IMG/VR virus record: IMGVR_UViG_3300034082_001461
Span: 1-29,920 of that record
Strand: one strand, 5' to 3'
Source: a virus
DNA length: 29,920 bases
Shown: positions 22,836 to 29,901 of the stretch, in pieces
Position numbering within the stretch: position 1 is the first letter of the stretch
How the letters are laid out: each line of letters starts with the position of its first letter
Translations under genes and position numbers: made by a program
Notes under the pieces: model-generated
What the model saw: the letters and a program-made list of their open reading frames with translations, nothing else
Told to the model about the DNA's origin: nothing
Database searches by the model: none

Positions 22836-22864
22836 AGGGGTGCTGAAAAGCATCCCTTTTTTTT
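22836..22864 (+). terminator. Rho-independent terminator after the capsid gene
   Basis: AGGGGTGC (22836-22843) pairs with GCATCCCT (22850-22857), with one G-U pair, around TGAAAA, followed by T residues to 22864. Confidence 0.85.
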
Positions 22865-22868
22865 GTAT

Positions 22869-22876
22869 TAACTTTG
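22869..22876 (+). promoter_or_regulatory. TAnnTTTG element directly before the start codon at 22881
   Basis: TAACTTTG ends 4 bases before the ATG, behind the capsid terminator. The matching upstream TTTG is not evident (the position is taken by the terminator stem), so either a weak promoter with leaderless start or another start-linked element. Confidence 0.5.
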
Positions 22877-22880
22877 AGCC

Positions 22881-23882
22881 ATGAGTTGCTGGAATAATGT
22901 AATAGGTATAAGAGGGTTGTGCGAAGCGCAAGAACCTTCAAGCGGTCTGTATATAAACGACCTCACGGGTATCTCTATTCAAGACTTGAATGCAGGGGTA
23001 AACAGCGAGGATTCTACCGCATTTACGCTCATTCAGAGGAAGATTGACCAAGCTGCTACTATGATGCAGGCAGAGGCTTTATCTTACCTCTACAACCGCT
23101 GGAACTACACTACAAGCTCTTGGAACGGACAGATTGGATACTTCCCTGAGTCTTTACGTTCTTTAGGTGCTTCTGCTGTTTATAGAGGCATAGGAATGCG
23201 TTACCGCCAAGCAGACTACATTAGTGTATCTCTGAATGCTGTTACGCTTTTACTACCCGTTACGGCTACGATTAACGTATTGGTGGTTGACCTTATTACG
23301 GGGACCATCTTGGACACCATCCCGGTGAATGCCATTGCTAATAAACAAATTCGTTTAGTTACTAATAAGAAATACGCCAGCAATGGGCAGATGCTTAATT
23401 TAGCTGTTGTGTACAATGCTACATCTGTTGCTTCTTTTCAGACAGGTCTTTACCCTACTTATAACTGCGGAAGCTGCGGAAGAAACTATCGCTGGTATGA
23501 CAATATGCTTGAGCGGACCATTGAAATCCCTACAAGCGGATCTATCCTTGAGCAGAACATTAGCGGTGGAAGCTGGACTGGTGGCTTGAGTATAGACTAC
23601 CAAGTGGCTTGTAGCTTCGAGAGCCTTCTATGCGCTCATATAGGGCAGCTAGGCTATCCTTTGCTCTACAAGGCTGGAATGCTTATCTTGAAGGAGATGG
23701 AGTTCTCTAAGCGTCTTAATGGCGTTATCTCTTACAACAGAGAGCGCAACCAAGAGTTAGGCGAATACTACCAAGCGCAGTACGATGCTTATATGCAGAG
23801 ATACTTTGATGCAGCGCAGCTACCTCAGAGTGGATGTTTTTCTTGTAAGCAGAGAGTAAGGCAGGCAAGCCGAATCCCATGA
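22881..23882 (+). CDS. Head-tail connector / neck-region structural protein (putative)
   Basis: A 333-residue protein with an N-terminal segment (CWNNVIGIRGLCEAQEPSSG, residues 3-22, then LYINDLTGISIQDLN) that I have seen as a recurring pattern in phage contigs of Bacteroidota next to capsid genes. Helices at about 50-75 are followed by a beta-rich middle. Cys pairs occur in YNCGSCGRNYRW (about 195-206) and in GCFSCKQR near the C terminus. Its place between capsid and the HK97 gp10-like gene corresponds to the head-completion or adaptor proteins of other siphoviruses, but no homology is shown. Its stop overlaps the next start (ATGA). Confidence 0.62.
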   Translation: MSCWNNVIGIRGLCEAQEPSSGLYINDLTGISIQDLNAGVNSEDSTAFTLIQRKIDQAATMMQAEALSYLYNRWNYTTSSWNGQIGYFPESLRSLGASAVYRGIGMRYRQADYISVSLNAVTLLLPVTATINVLVVDLITGTILDTIPVNAIANKQIRLVTNKKYASNGQMLNLAVVYNATSVASFQTGLYPTYNCGSCGRNYRWYDNMLERTIEIPTSGSILEQNISGGSWTGGLSIDYQVACSFESLLCAHIGQLGYPLLYKAGMLILKEMEFSKRLNGVISYNRERNQELGEYYQAQYDAYMQRYFDAAQLPQSGCFSCKQRVRQASRIP

Positions 23883-24469
23883 CCCCTGAGCAATTCATAG
23901 CGCAGCTTAAAAGACAGAAGAGTACCTTACAAGCGGCAGCAGAGCAGTCTTTAGAAGAGGCAGCTAAGGCTACGCATATGAAGGTTTCTTCTCGCATCTT
24001 TATCCAAGGTAAGGCTGCTGATGATAGTAAGATAGGCAACTATTCTACCAAGCCATTAGTGGTTTCTAAGAAGTCTTTCGTTAATAAGTCTGCTTTTAAG
24101 CAAAGCCAGCGACCTAACAAAGGAGGTGGCACTCGCCCTATGTTTATTAAGTTTCCTAACGCCAAGAAGGCTACTCCCGTTATGGTGTTGCCTGGTGGAT
24201 ACAAGCAGTTAAAGCAGATACAGAACCTTAAAAGCCAGTATGTGGACTTGATATACACGGGAAGAACGCAGAGGGCATTTATAGGCTCTCTACGGAAGTT
24301 TGGAAGGTATGGCTGGGCAGCAATACTCCGAGGCACTAAAACTGCTGAGAAGGCTGTATTGAACGAGAATAAGTTTGGCAAGAAGATATTCGCCTTGACT
24401 AGGGAAGAGGAAGTATTCTTCACTAGGCGGTTTGTATCCACCTTCAATAAGAAATCTCAAATAACGTAA
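23879..24469 (+). CDS. HK97 gp10-like / virion morphogenesis protein
   Basis: A 196-residue, very basic protein (MTPEQFIAQLKRQKSTLQAA at the start). It has an N-terminal helix, a flexible Lys/Gly-rich middle (SQRPNKGGGTRP) and a core GYKQLKQIQNLKSQYVDLIY followed by TGRTQRAF (about residues 101-130), reminiscent of phage morphogenesis proteins of the Mu G / HK97 gp10 group that take part in the neck or tail completion. It lies between connector and tail-terminator candidates. Coupled to the previous gene by ATGA. Confidence 0.65.
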   Translation: MTPEQFIAQLKRQKSTLQAAAEQSLEEAAKATHMKVSSRIFIQGKAADDSKIGNYSTKPLVVSKKSFVNKSAFKQSQRPNKGGGTRPMFIKFPNAKKATPVMVLPGGYKQLKQIQNLKSQYVDLIYTGRTQRAFIGSLRKFGRYGWAAILRGTKTAEKAVLNENKFGKKIFALTREEEVFFTRRFVSTFNKKSQIT

Positions 24470-24474
24470 CTTTG
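24467..24474 (+). promoter_or_regulatory. TAnnTTTG element directly before the start codon at 24480
   Basis: TAACTTTG overlaps the stop of the previous gene and ends 5 bases before the ATG. No upstream TTTG is seen at proper spacing. It repeats the arrangement at 5011, 14582, 22869 and 25615. Confidence 0.4.
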
Positions 24475-24479
24475 AGGAT

Positions 24480-25076
24480 ATGATAGTAACGGACATTACG
24501 AGCGAGATATTTGAGAGGCTGAAGCAATATCAGCTTGTTAAGCATTACGGCTTTGCGGAGATGCTTCCCGATGGGGATGCTACTATCCCTGCTGTATATT
24601 GCTCTAATGGCGATTATCGGCACGTTATAAACGATTACGAGTGGACTGAGGGCATTGCCTACATCCGCTACAATGGAGCAGAGAATACCACTTTGGTAGA
24701 CGAGGTCTTTATAGGCTGCCAAGACTTGCTTAATACTGTCTTCCCTATGCGCTTAGTGGTTATAGGCAAGAGGAAAGGGCAGAAACCTTACGAGGTAGCT
24801 TCTCTGATTAAGAGTAAGATTACCGGTATGTACGAGAACCTTGCCCAAGCTTACGGAGCAGTCTATGTAGACATTACCGCTGCCTCTGTGCAATACGATA
24901 TACGGGTTAACTTAAACTCCGAGTTTGATGGAGCAGACATTGCTTGGGACACCGAGCTGTACATTATCTCTGTTGATCTTAACATAGAAGTTCGTGGTGA
25001 TGCCACTTGCTTGAACGACTTAGAGCCTTGCGCTACAAGAATATTTGATAACACTTTTGACCAAACATTTAACTAA
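24480..25076 (+). CDS. Tail terminator / tail completion protein (putative)
   Basis: A 198-residue protein beginning MIVTDITSEIFERLKQYQLV. The alternating helix-strand layout (a first helix, then YCSNGDYRHVINDYEWTEGI, later ASLIKSKITGMYENLAQAYG and SVQYDIRVNLNSEFD) is like that of tail-completion proteins that cap the tail tube and link it to the head. Position after the gp10-like gene supports this. The stop shares a base with the next start (TAATG). Identification is by context; no diagnostic motif is present. Confidence 0.58.
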   Translation: MIVTDITSEIFERLKQYQLVKHYGFAEMLPDGDATIPAVYCSNGDYRHVINDYEWTEGIAYIRYNGAENTTLVDEVFIGCQDLLNTVFPMRLVVIGKRKGQKPYEVASLIKSKITGMYENLAQAYGAVYVDITAASVQYDIRVNLNSEFDGADIAWDTELYIISVDLNIEVRGDATCLNDLEPCATRIFDNTFDQTFN

Positions 25077-25609
25077 TGGGACAGCTACTTACAGATGCGT
25101 TAGTAATTAAGAACGAAACGCTTTCGGGCGCAAACACCGCAACGAGAGTTGGTGGATGGATGGAAGACGCTGCTACATACATTGAGGAAACACCGAGTGT
25201 GTTAAACTTCTTTGACTTTGCTACTGAAGGCACTACTGTCTTAACGCAAGATGTTTGGTCACCTTTAAACGCTACCATTACGGTAGGATTTAGCAGAAAC
25301 GGATTAAGTGTTAATACTGCTGGACTCGTAACTTATACTGGTCCGCAGAAGTACTTCCGTGTAAGCTTTATTGCTGCTGTATTGGCTCAGACAAATAGGA
25401 AAGTGCATATTGCCTTGTTTAAGAATGGGCAGCTATGGCCTTGCTCTGAGTTTGCTCAAGCAGCAGGTTCTGTTAGCGAGGTAACCCTTCCAGGTCAATG
25501 TGTAGTCCCTTTATCTACGGGAGACACTATCCAAGTTTACGTTAAGTGTTCTACCCACGCCATTACGATTACCTTGGATAACTTGAATGTGATTATTAAC
25601 GAGTTTTAA
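25076..25609 (+). CDS. Fibre protein with C1q/TNF-like jelly-roll C terminus (putative)
   Basis: A 177-residue protein. Residues 1-40 (with NTATRVGGWMED at about 20-31) resemble short attachment regions of fibres in phages of Bacteroidota. Residues 90-177 form an all-beta domain (KYFRVSFIAAVLAQTNRKVH, then IALFKNGQLW) ending in GDTIQVYVKC and DNLNVIINEF, the strand pattern of C1q/TNF-like jelly rolls used by phage head or tail fibres. It probably trimerises on the virion surface and binds the host or stabilises the particle. Coupled to the previous gene by TAATG. Confidence 0.65.
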   Translation: MGQLLTDALVIKNETLSGANTATRVGGWMEDAATYIEETPSVLNFFDFATEGTTVLTQDVWSPLNATITVGFSRNGLSVNTAGLVTYTGPQKYFRVSFIAAVLAQTNRKVHIALFKNGQLWPCSEFAQAAGSVSEVTLPGQCVVPLSTGDTIQVYVKCSTHAITITLDNLNVIINEF

Positions 25610-25614
25610 ATTGC

Positions 25615-25622
25615 TAAATTTG
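25615..25622 (+). promoter_or_regulatory. TAnnTTTG element directly before the start codon at 25627
   Basis: TAAATTTG stands in the 17-base gap between genes and ends 4 bases before the ATG. No TTTG is found 17-21 bases upstream, so promoter strength is doubtful. Confidence 0.45.
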
Positions 25623-25626
25623 CAAC

Positions 25627-26130
25627 ATGGCATTATCCAAGCTCACTAACTACGTCCTAAGCGACAGCTTCATTAGGCTCGACTATGCTGATGGTCGGCA
25701 ATGGTATGTCCCTTATGGACAAATCATAGCTACGTTAATTGACCCTACGAGCGGTCAGTACATTGCTAAGTTGTTTGAGAAGGGATTGGTAGGAGAGACT
25801 TTGGAAGCTACCCAGGCTGACTTAGCTGCTTTAGGCACTAACGTACAAGCCTTTATCGATGCTTTGAATACTATCCTTAAAAACTTTAGCTTTTGGACTT
25901 CTATATATGAGGATTACATGAGCAGAGCTGCTACTGACGGAGGAAGCGTAGATACGAGGTTCAATTCAAGATGTGCTAAGTCCACTTTCATAGAGGATAT
26001 GCCAACTGCTACTGACGAGTACGTTTTAGTTTGGAACACTCAGACAAGGTCTTTAGCTGATGGTGGAAACGGATTCGATGCTAGATCCCTTGATTGCTCA
26101 TATGAAATTGCAGAAGAAATATTAAACTAA
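25627..26130 (+). CDS. Small tail-fibre-associated protein (RLDYADGRQ family), long form
   Basis: A 167-residue protein. Residues 17-25 read RLDYADGRQ, followed by VPYGQIIATLIDPTSGQYIA and a FIDALN segment near 75, a module found again in the gene at 28773-29030 (RLDYADGRQ, IDPTTGIY, ALGT, LN). Beyond residue 85 this copy has an extra C-terminal domain (TSIYEDYMSRAATDGGSVDT and on). The two copies flank the fibre genes, so the module may be an attachment piece or fibre-cassette protein. Function unknown; the internal paralogy is clear by eye. Confidence 0.68.
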   Translation: MALSKLTNYVLSDSFIRLDYADGRQWYVPYGQIIATLIDPTSGQYIAKLFEKGLVGETLEATQADLAALGTNVQAFIDALNTILKNFSFWTSIYEDYMSRAATDGGSVDTRFNSRCAKSTFIEDMPTATDEYVLVWNTQTRSLADGGNGFDARSLDCSYEIAEEILN

Positions 26131-26137
26131 AAGAATA

Positions 26138-27322
26138 ATGGCTACACCATCCTTATATATTGCCCCTGATATGCTGAAAGCTGGAAAGCTTTACTCGCAG
26201 CTACCTCCTTCAGGCGCAGGTGACTTCACGGTAGTACGCAACACTACTGCGACTCGTGTTAACGCTTCGGGGTTGATTTCGAGCGTGGCTGCCAACGTAC
26301 CGAGGATTGATTACACTGGCGGTGGATGCGGAAGCCTTTTAGTTGAGCCTGCTGCGACTAATTTAGTTTTAAGGAGTGAGGAGTTTAGCGTATCAGGAAC
26401 TTGGGCGCAGGTTGATACGACAATTACGGCAAACGATTTTACAGCACCTAACGGCACAATGACCGCTGACCGAATGAACATAGCAGGTCAAAATAGCAGG
26501 GTAACACAAAGTTTTTCATTGGGAGCGACTACGGTTACTTTTAGCATTTACCTTTATAGTGCTGTATCTTTTACATTGAGAATTGTTGCGGTCGTTGATG
26601 GCAGTAATGTTAGCAGAAATATTACCATAACTGCTGGGCAATGGACAAGGTTTGCTGAAACATTTACTTCAACTGCTACTATTACAAGCGTAGCGGTAAG
26701 GGGGTTAGCTGGCGGTAGCACGGGAGACATCTTCCTTTGGGGCGCACAACTCGAAGTCGGCTCAGTCGCTACCTCCTACATACCCACGGTCGCAACGACA
26801 CAAACCCGTAATGCCGATGCAATATCCCTAACGGGCGCATCTGCTTTGATTGGACAAGCGAGCGGTACTGCTTACGTTGAATTTACATATAGAGGTGCGC
26901 CAACAATTAGAAGTGGTCCGCTTTATTTAAGACAAGCCACCCTTAGAGGTATTAGTTTAAGTTACGCTTCAGCTGTTGGGGGGATTGAGGTGTTATCACG
27001 CAATAATGCAGGCACTGCTTTTATCACCGCTGTGTCAGGAACGCTTCAAATAGGCACTAATTACAAGATAGCTATTGCATACGATGCAGCAGGTACAGCA
27101 GCAGGCGGAACTCGGGTTAACGGCATAACTATTTATGTCAATGGTGTTCTTGCTGCAACTGGTAATTTTCAAGTACCTGATGCGGCAGGTTTAAATGACA
27201 TATGGTTCTATGGCGCAAATTCTTCTACCGAGGCAGAAGCATTTAATGGGCGCATCAACACCGCTGCCCTCTATCCGACTCGTCTTACTAACGCTGAACT
27301 CGCAGCACTAACCACCTTATAA
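26138..27322 (+). CDS. Tail fibre / adhesin with carbohydrate-binding and LamG-like domains, copy 1
   Basis: A 394-residue protein. The N-terminal module (residues 1-85: SGAGDFTVVRNTTATRVNAS, then PRIDYTGGGCGSLLVEPAAT) is a hallmark of adhesin-like proteins in phages of Bacteroidota. Residues about 85-215 look like a carbohydrate-binding beta sandwich ending in LWGAQLEVGSVATSYIPT, and residues 225-394 look like a LamG/concanavalin-like domain (YVEFTYRGAP, then INTAALYPTRLTNAELAALT). It likely binds surface glycans of the host. It is followed by a paralogue with TAATG coupling. Identity with copy 2 is high at both ends and low in the middle. Confidence 0.82.
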   Translation: MATPSLYIAPDMLKAGKLYSQLPPSGAGDFTVVRNTTATRVNASGLISSVAANVPRIDYTGGGCGSLLVEPAATNLVLRSEEFSVSGTWAQVDTTITANDFTAPNGTMTADRMNIAGQNSRVTQSFSLGATTVTFSIYLYSAVSFTLRIVAVVDGSNVSRNITITAGQWTRFAETFTSTATITSVAVRGLAGGSTGDIFLWGAQLEVGSVATSYIPTVATTQTRNADAISLTGASALIGQASGTAYVEFTYRGAPTIRSGPLYLRQATLRGISLSYASAVGGIEVLSRNNAGTAFITAVSGTLQIGTNYKIAIAYDAAGTAAGGTRVNGITIYVNGVLAATGNFQVPDAAGLNDIWFYGANSSTEAEAFNGRINTAALYPTRLTNAELAALTTL

Positions 27323-28452
27323 TGGCTACACCTTCACTACTAATAATCCCCGACCGCTACAAAGCAGCGAAGCTATACTCACAAATCCCCGAATCGGGGG
27401 CAGGTGACTTTACCGTTACAAGAGGCACAACGGCTACCCGTGTGAACGCTTCGGGACTAATCGAATCCGTAGCATCGGGAGTGCCGAGGATAGACTATAC
27501 TGGAGGGGGTTGTGGTAGCTTGTTGGTCGAGCCTGCTGCTACTAATTTGGCTTTGTACAGCGAAGATTTTACCCAAGCCGTATGGGCGAAAACGGTAAGC
27601 GCATCAGTATCGGGCAACACAACGGTATCGCCTGATGGAACGACAACGGCAGACACTTTTACAGCAGGTGCAAATGGCAGCCAAGTGCAGCAAGTTTTTG
27701 TAGGCGTATCAGGAACGACTTATAATGTTTCTTTTTATATTAAAAGAAGAACTGGCAGCGGAGTAGTAAACATTCGTGCAGTTGAAAATGTTAATACACC
27801 TATAACAATTACCAATAATTGGACAAGGGTTTCTTTGTCTGCAACAGCTACGTCTACCTCTATTAGGGTAGGATTAACGCTTGCAACTTCAGGTGATGCG
27901 GTTGACATTTGGGGCGCACAACTTGAAACAGGCAGCGTAGCCACATCGTACATCCCTACCGTAGCAACCACACAAACCCGTAACGCTGACGTTATCTCTC
28001 TCTCATCCGTGAGTGGGTTGATTGGGCAGACCGAGGGAACTTTGTATGCGGAGGTAGATGTAAGTAAATTACTTGGCACAGTTGTCAGGGGAATGTTAAC
28101 AATTAGCAATAACACCACAGCCAATAGGATTCAAATTGGATTTACTGGTGCATCTGCAAATACTATCAGGGTAATTTATTCGGGAGCATCAACACTAAAT
28201 TACAATTTTGCTATAACAACTACTGGCATTTACAAGATAGCATTTGCTTACAGCGCATCTTCTACTGCTTTTTATGTCAACGGTTCTTTAGTTTCTGCTT
28301 TAGGTGGAAATTCATTTTCTGCCTCGGTTGGAAATGTTTATTTAGGTTCAGTTTTTGACGGAACTTCTGCCCTGAACGACCGCATATCCGCAGCAGCAAT
28401 ATACACATCTCGCCTTTCAAATTCTGAACTCGCTCAACTCACAACCTTATGA
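27322..28452 (+). CDS. Tail fibre / adhesin, tandem paralogue, copy 2
   Basis: A 376-residue paralogue of the preceding gene with the same order: N-terminal module (GAGDFTVTRGTTATRVNASG, PRIDYTGGGCGSLLVEPAAT), central beta sandwich ending in GSVATSYIPTVATTQTRNAD, and LamG-like C terminus (FYVNGSLVSALG, RISAAAIYTSRLSNSELAQL). Shared protein segments use many different synonymous codons, so the duplication is old or the copies came from different sources. Two adhesins may widen host range or form a hetero-oligomeric tip. The stop overlaps the next start (ATGA). Confidence 0.82.
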   Translation: MATPSLLIIPDRYKAAKLYSQIPESGAGDFTVTRGTTATRVNASGLIESVASGVPRIDYTGGGCGSLLVEPAATNLALYSEDFTQAVWAKTVSASVSGNTTVSPDGTTTADTFTAGANGSQVQQVFVGVSGTTYNVSFYIKRRTGSGVVNIRAVENVNTPITITNNWTRVSLSATATSTSIRVGLTLATSGDAVDIWGAQLETGSVATSYIPTVATTQTRNADVISLSSVSGLIGQTEGTLYAEVDVSKLLGTVVRGMLTISNNTTANRIQIGFTGASANTIRVIYSGASTLNYNFAITTTGIYKIAFAYSASSTAFYVNGSLVSALGGNSFSASVGNVYLGSVFDGTSALNDRISAAAIYTSRLSNSELAQLTTL

Positions 28453-28733
28453 TAAAGAAATACGAATTTCCGACAAAAGAAAAAGCACTTGCTGAACTAA
28501 ACGCAACAAGCGAGCAAGTAGGCTTCCTCCAAGTAGAAGGCGCAGAGAATGCCGTTGACCTTGGGCATATCACTTTGGTAGATGCCGTAATGGATGGCGA
28601 GAAGGTAGTAACCCCTGCGGTCTTATCTCAAGGCTACTGCGTGGATGTGATGTGGACTATTGCACCTCCTGCTCACTTGAGTAAGTACGAGGTTGCCCCA
28701 AAAGTATCAAAGCACGGCTTCAGCGAAAGCTAA
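28449..28733 (+). CDS. Small protein following the fibre genes
   Basis: A 94-residue protein (MIKKYEFPTKEKALAELNAT at the start) with an N-terminal helix, then mixed strands (VDLGHITLVDAVMDGEKVVT) and a hydrophobic centre (CVDVMWTIAPP). It is coupled to the second fibre gene by ATGA. Small genes in this position can encode fibre-assembly factors or minor virion proteins, but no motif supports either. Family not recognised. Confidence 0.66.
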   Translation: MIKKYEFPTKEKALAELNATSEQVGFLQVEGAENAVDLGHITLVDAVMDGEKVVTPAVLSQGYCVDVMWTIAPPAHLSKYEVAPKVSKHGFSES

Positions 28734-28772
28734 TAACTTAATTTGTATTACCTTAGTACCAAATTATAAACA

Positions 28773-29030
28773 ATGGCAGCTTTACCATCATTGACAGCAT
28801 TCAACTTCGGCACAGAGCAGTTAAGGCTCGATTACGCTGACGGAAGGCAGTATTTCTTAAACTACAAGGACATTGTAGGAGTGCAGATTGACCCGACTAC
28901 TGGCATTTATGTCGTTCGTATCTATCCTTCGGGAGAGGTGGGTGTATCTATCTCCGTTGCAAACCCTGACTTAATAGCTTTAGGCACTACCTACACGGCA
29001 TTCGTTTCTACCCTTAACTCCTACCTCTAA
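28773..29030 (+). CDS. Small tail-fibre-associated protein (RLDYADGRQ family), short form
   Basis: An 85-residue paralogue of residues 1-85 of the protein at 25627-26130: RLDYADGRQ (18-26), VGVQIDPTTGIYVVRI, GEVGVSISVANPDLIALGTT and a final FVSTLNSYL line up without large gaps. It lacks the extra C-terminal domain. It begins after a 39-base gap with an A-rich leader (TTATAAACA) and ends by sharing a base with the holin start (TAATG). Function unknown. Confidence 0.72.
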   Translation: MAALPSLTAFNFGTEQLRLDYADGRQYFLNYKDIVGVQIDPTTGIYVVRIYPSGEVGVSISVANPDLIALGTTYTAFVSTLNSYL

Positions 29031-29353
29031 TGCTACAAGTTAAGCAGTTCCTACTCGAAATCGGAATAAACATCGGCATGGCTCTTAGTGGCTTTTTTGG
29101 CAGCTTACTCTTAGTAGGCAAGCAGAAAGACGCTGACATCCGTACACAGCTGTTCTCTGTAATCGCAGGCACTCTTAGCGCAAATTACGTTACTCCACTT
29201 GTAGTGGATATTGCCAACCTCGATATGCAGTCTGCTCAGTTTGCTATCGCATTCTTAGTAGGCTTTGGAGGTTTGAAGCTTGTTGAGCATTTAGATGCTA
29301 AGTACATCCATCCTATTACTAAAGTAAAGGAAGATGAGAGCGACTCTAACTAG
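29030..29353 (+). CDS. Holin-like membrane protein
   Basis: A 107-residue protein with three hydrophobic segments at about residues 11-30 (IGINIGMALSGFFGSLLLVG), 40-60 (QLFSVIAGTLSANYVTPLVV) and 69-87 (AQFAIAFLVGFGGLKLVEH), and a charged C terminus (KVKEDESDSN). Size, topology and the next gene, a putative lysis protein, fit a holin that opens the host inner membrane at the end of infection. Small-residue faces in the helices also suit oligomerisation. No family motif was identified with certainty. Confidence 0.68.
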   Translation: MLQVKQFLLEIGINIGMALSGFFGSLLLVGKQKDADIRTQLFSVIAGTLSANYVTPLVVDIANLDMQSAQFAIAFLVGFGGLKLVEHLDAKYIHPITKVKEDESDSN

Positions 29354-29759
29354 GATTCACCACGAAGAGAAGCAGACAAGAGGTACTCTTCAAATCTTTA
29401 ACAGAGACAATAAGAAGATCTTCGAGTGCTTAACCTTAGAACTCCCTTGGAAGAACAACGAGCGTAAAGTTTCCTGCGTTCCGGTAGGAGAGTATGATGT
29501 TGTCCCTCGTGTTTCTCAGAAGTATAGCAAGCATTTGCATTTATCCAATGTGCCAGGTAGAGACCTTATTCTCATCCACCAAGGCAATTACCATACAGAC
29601 ATCCTTGGCTGCATTTTAGTAGGCAGCAGGTTCTCTGATATAAACAAAGACGGAGTACTGGATGTGCTTAACAGCAAAGCCACTATGAAGTCATTAATGT
29701 CTACCGCTCCAAAAGGATTCACTTTAACCATTATAAATCATGCCACTCAAGCAAGCTAA
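29334..29759 (+). CDS. DUF5675 protein, probable lysis-module enzyme
   Basis: A 141-residue protein that I recognise as DUF5675: GTLQIFNRDNKKIFECLTLE (17-36), PWKNNERKVSCVPVGEYDV (38-56), PGRDLILIHQGN (74-85) and DILGCILVG (89-97). The invariant-looking H82 and C93 resemble the His and Cys of L,D-transpeptidase-like active sites, and the family often sits in lysis modules, so peptidoglycan cleavage is plausible but not proven. It overlaps the holin-like gene by 20 bases. The family call is sure, the activity inferred. Confidence 0.83.
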   Translation: MRATLTRIHHEEKQTRGTLQIFNRDNKKIFECLTLELPWKNNERKVSCVPVGEYDVVPRVSQKYSKHLHLSNVPGRDLILIHQGNYHTDILGCILVGSRFSDINKDGVLDVLNSKATMKSLMSTAPKGFTLTIINHATQAS

Positions 29760-29901
29760 AGGAAAAAGCAAGAAAGCCATGTCTAAGGCTGTTTCTTCAA
29801 ACATCTCAGAATTGACTACTGCAAATAAGTCAAAGCCTAAAGGCAAGAAAAGAAGTGCAAAGCAAATTGCTGCTATCGCTTATTCTGCTGCTAGAAAATG
29901 A
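29740..29901 (+). CDS. Small basic phage protein
   Basis: A 53-residue, Lys-rich protein (MPLKQAKGKSKKAMSKAVSS at the start) with a C-terminal AKQIAAIAYSAARK helix. Very similar short proteins with a KSKKAxSKN...QAVAIAYS layout are common in phages; none has a proved function, and DNA binding or virion packaging has only been supposed. It overlaps the end of the DUF5675 gene by 20 bases, and its stop overlaps the next ATG (ATGA). Confidence 0.72.
   Translation: MPLKQAKGKSKKAMSKAVSSNISELTTANKSKPKGKKRSAKQIAAIAYSAARK

Noticed and set aside
19717-23898. Shared MTPEQ beginning of the MuF-like protein and the gp10-like protein
   Set aside because: Similarity stops after about five residues, so it is most likely chance.
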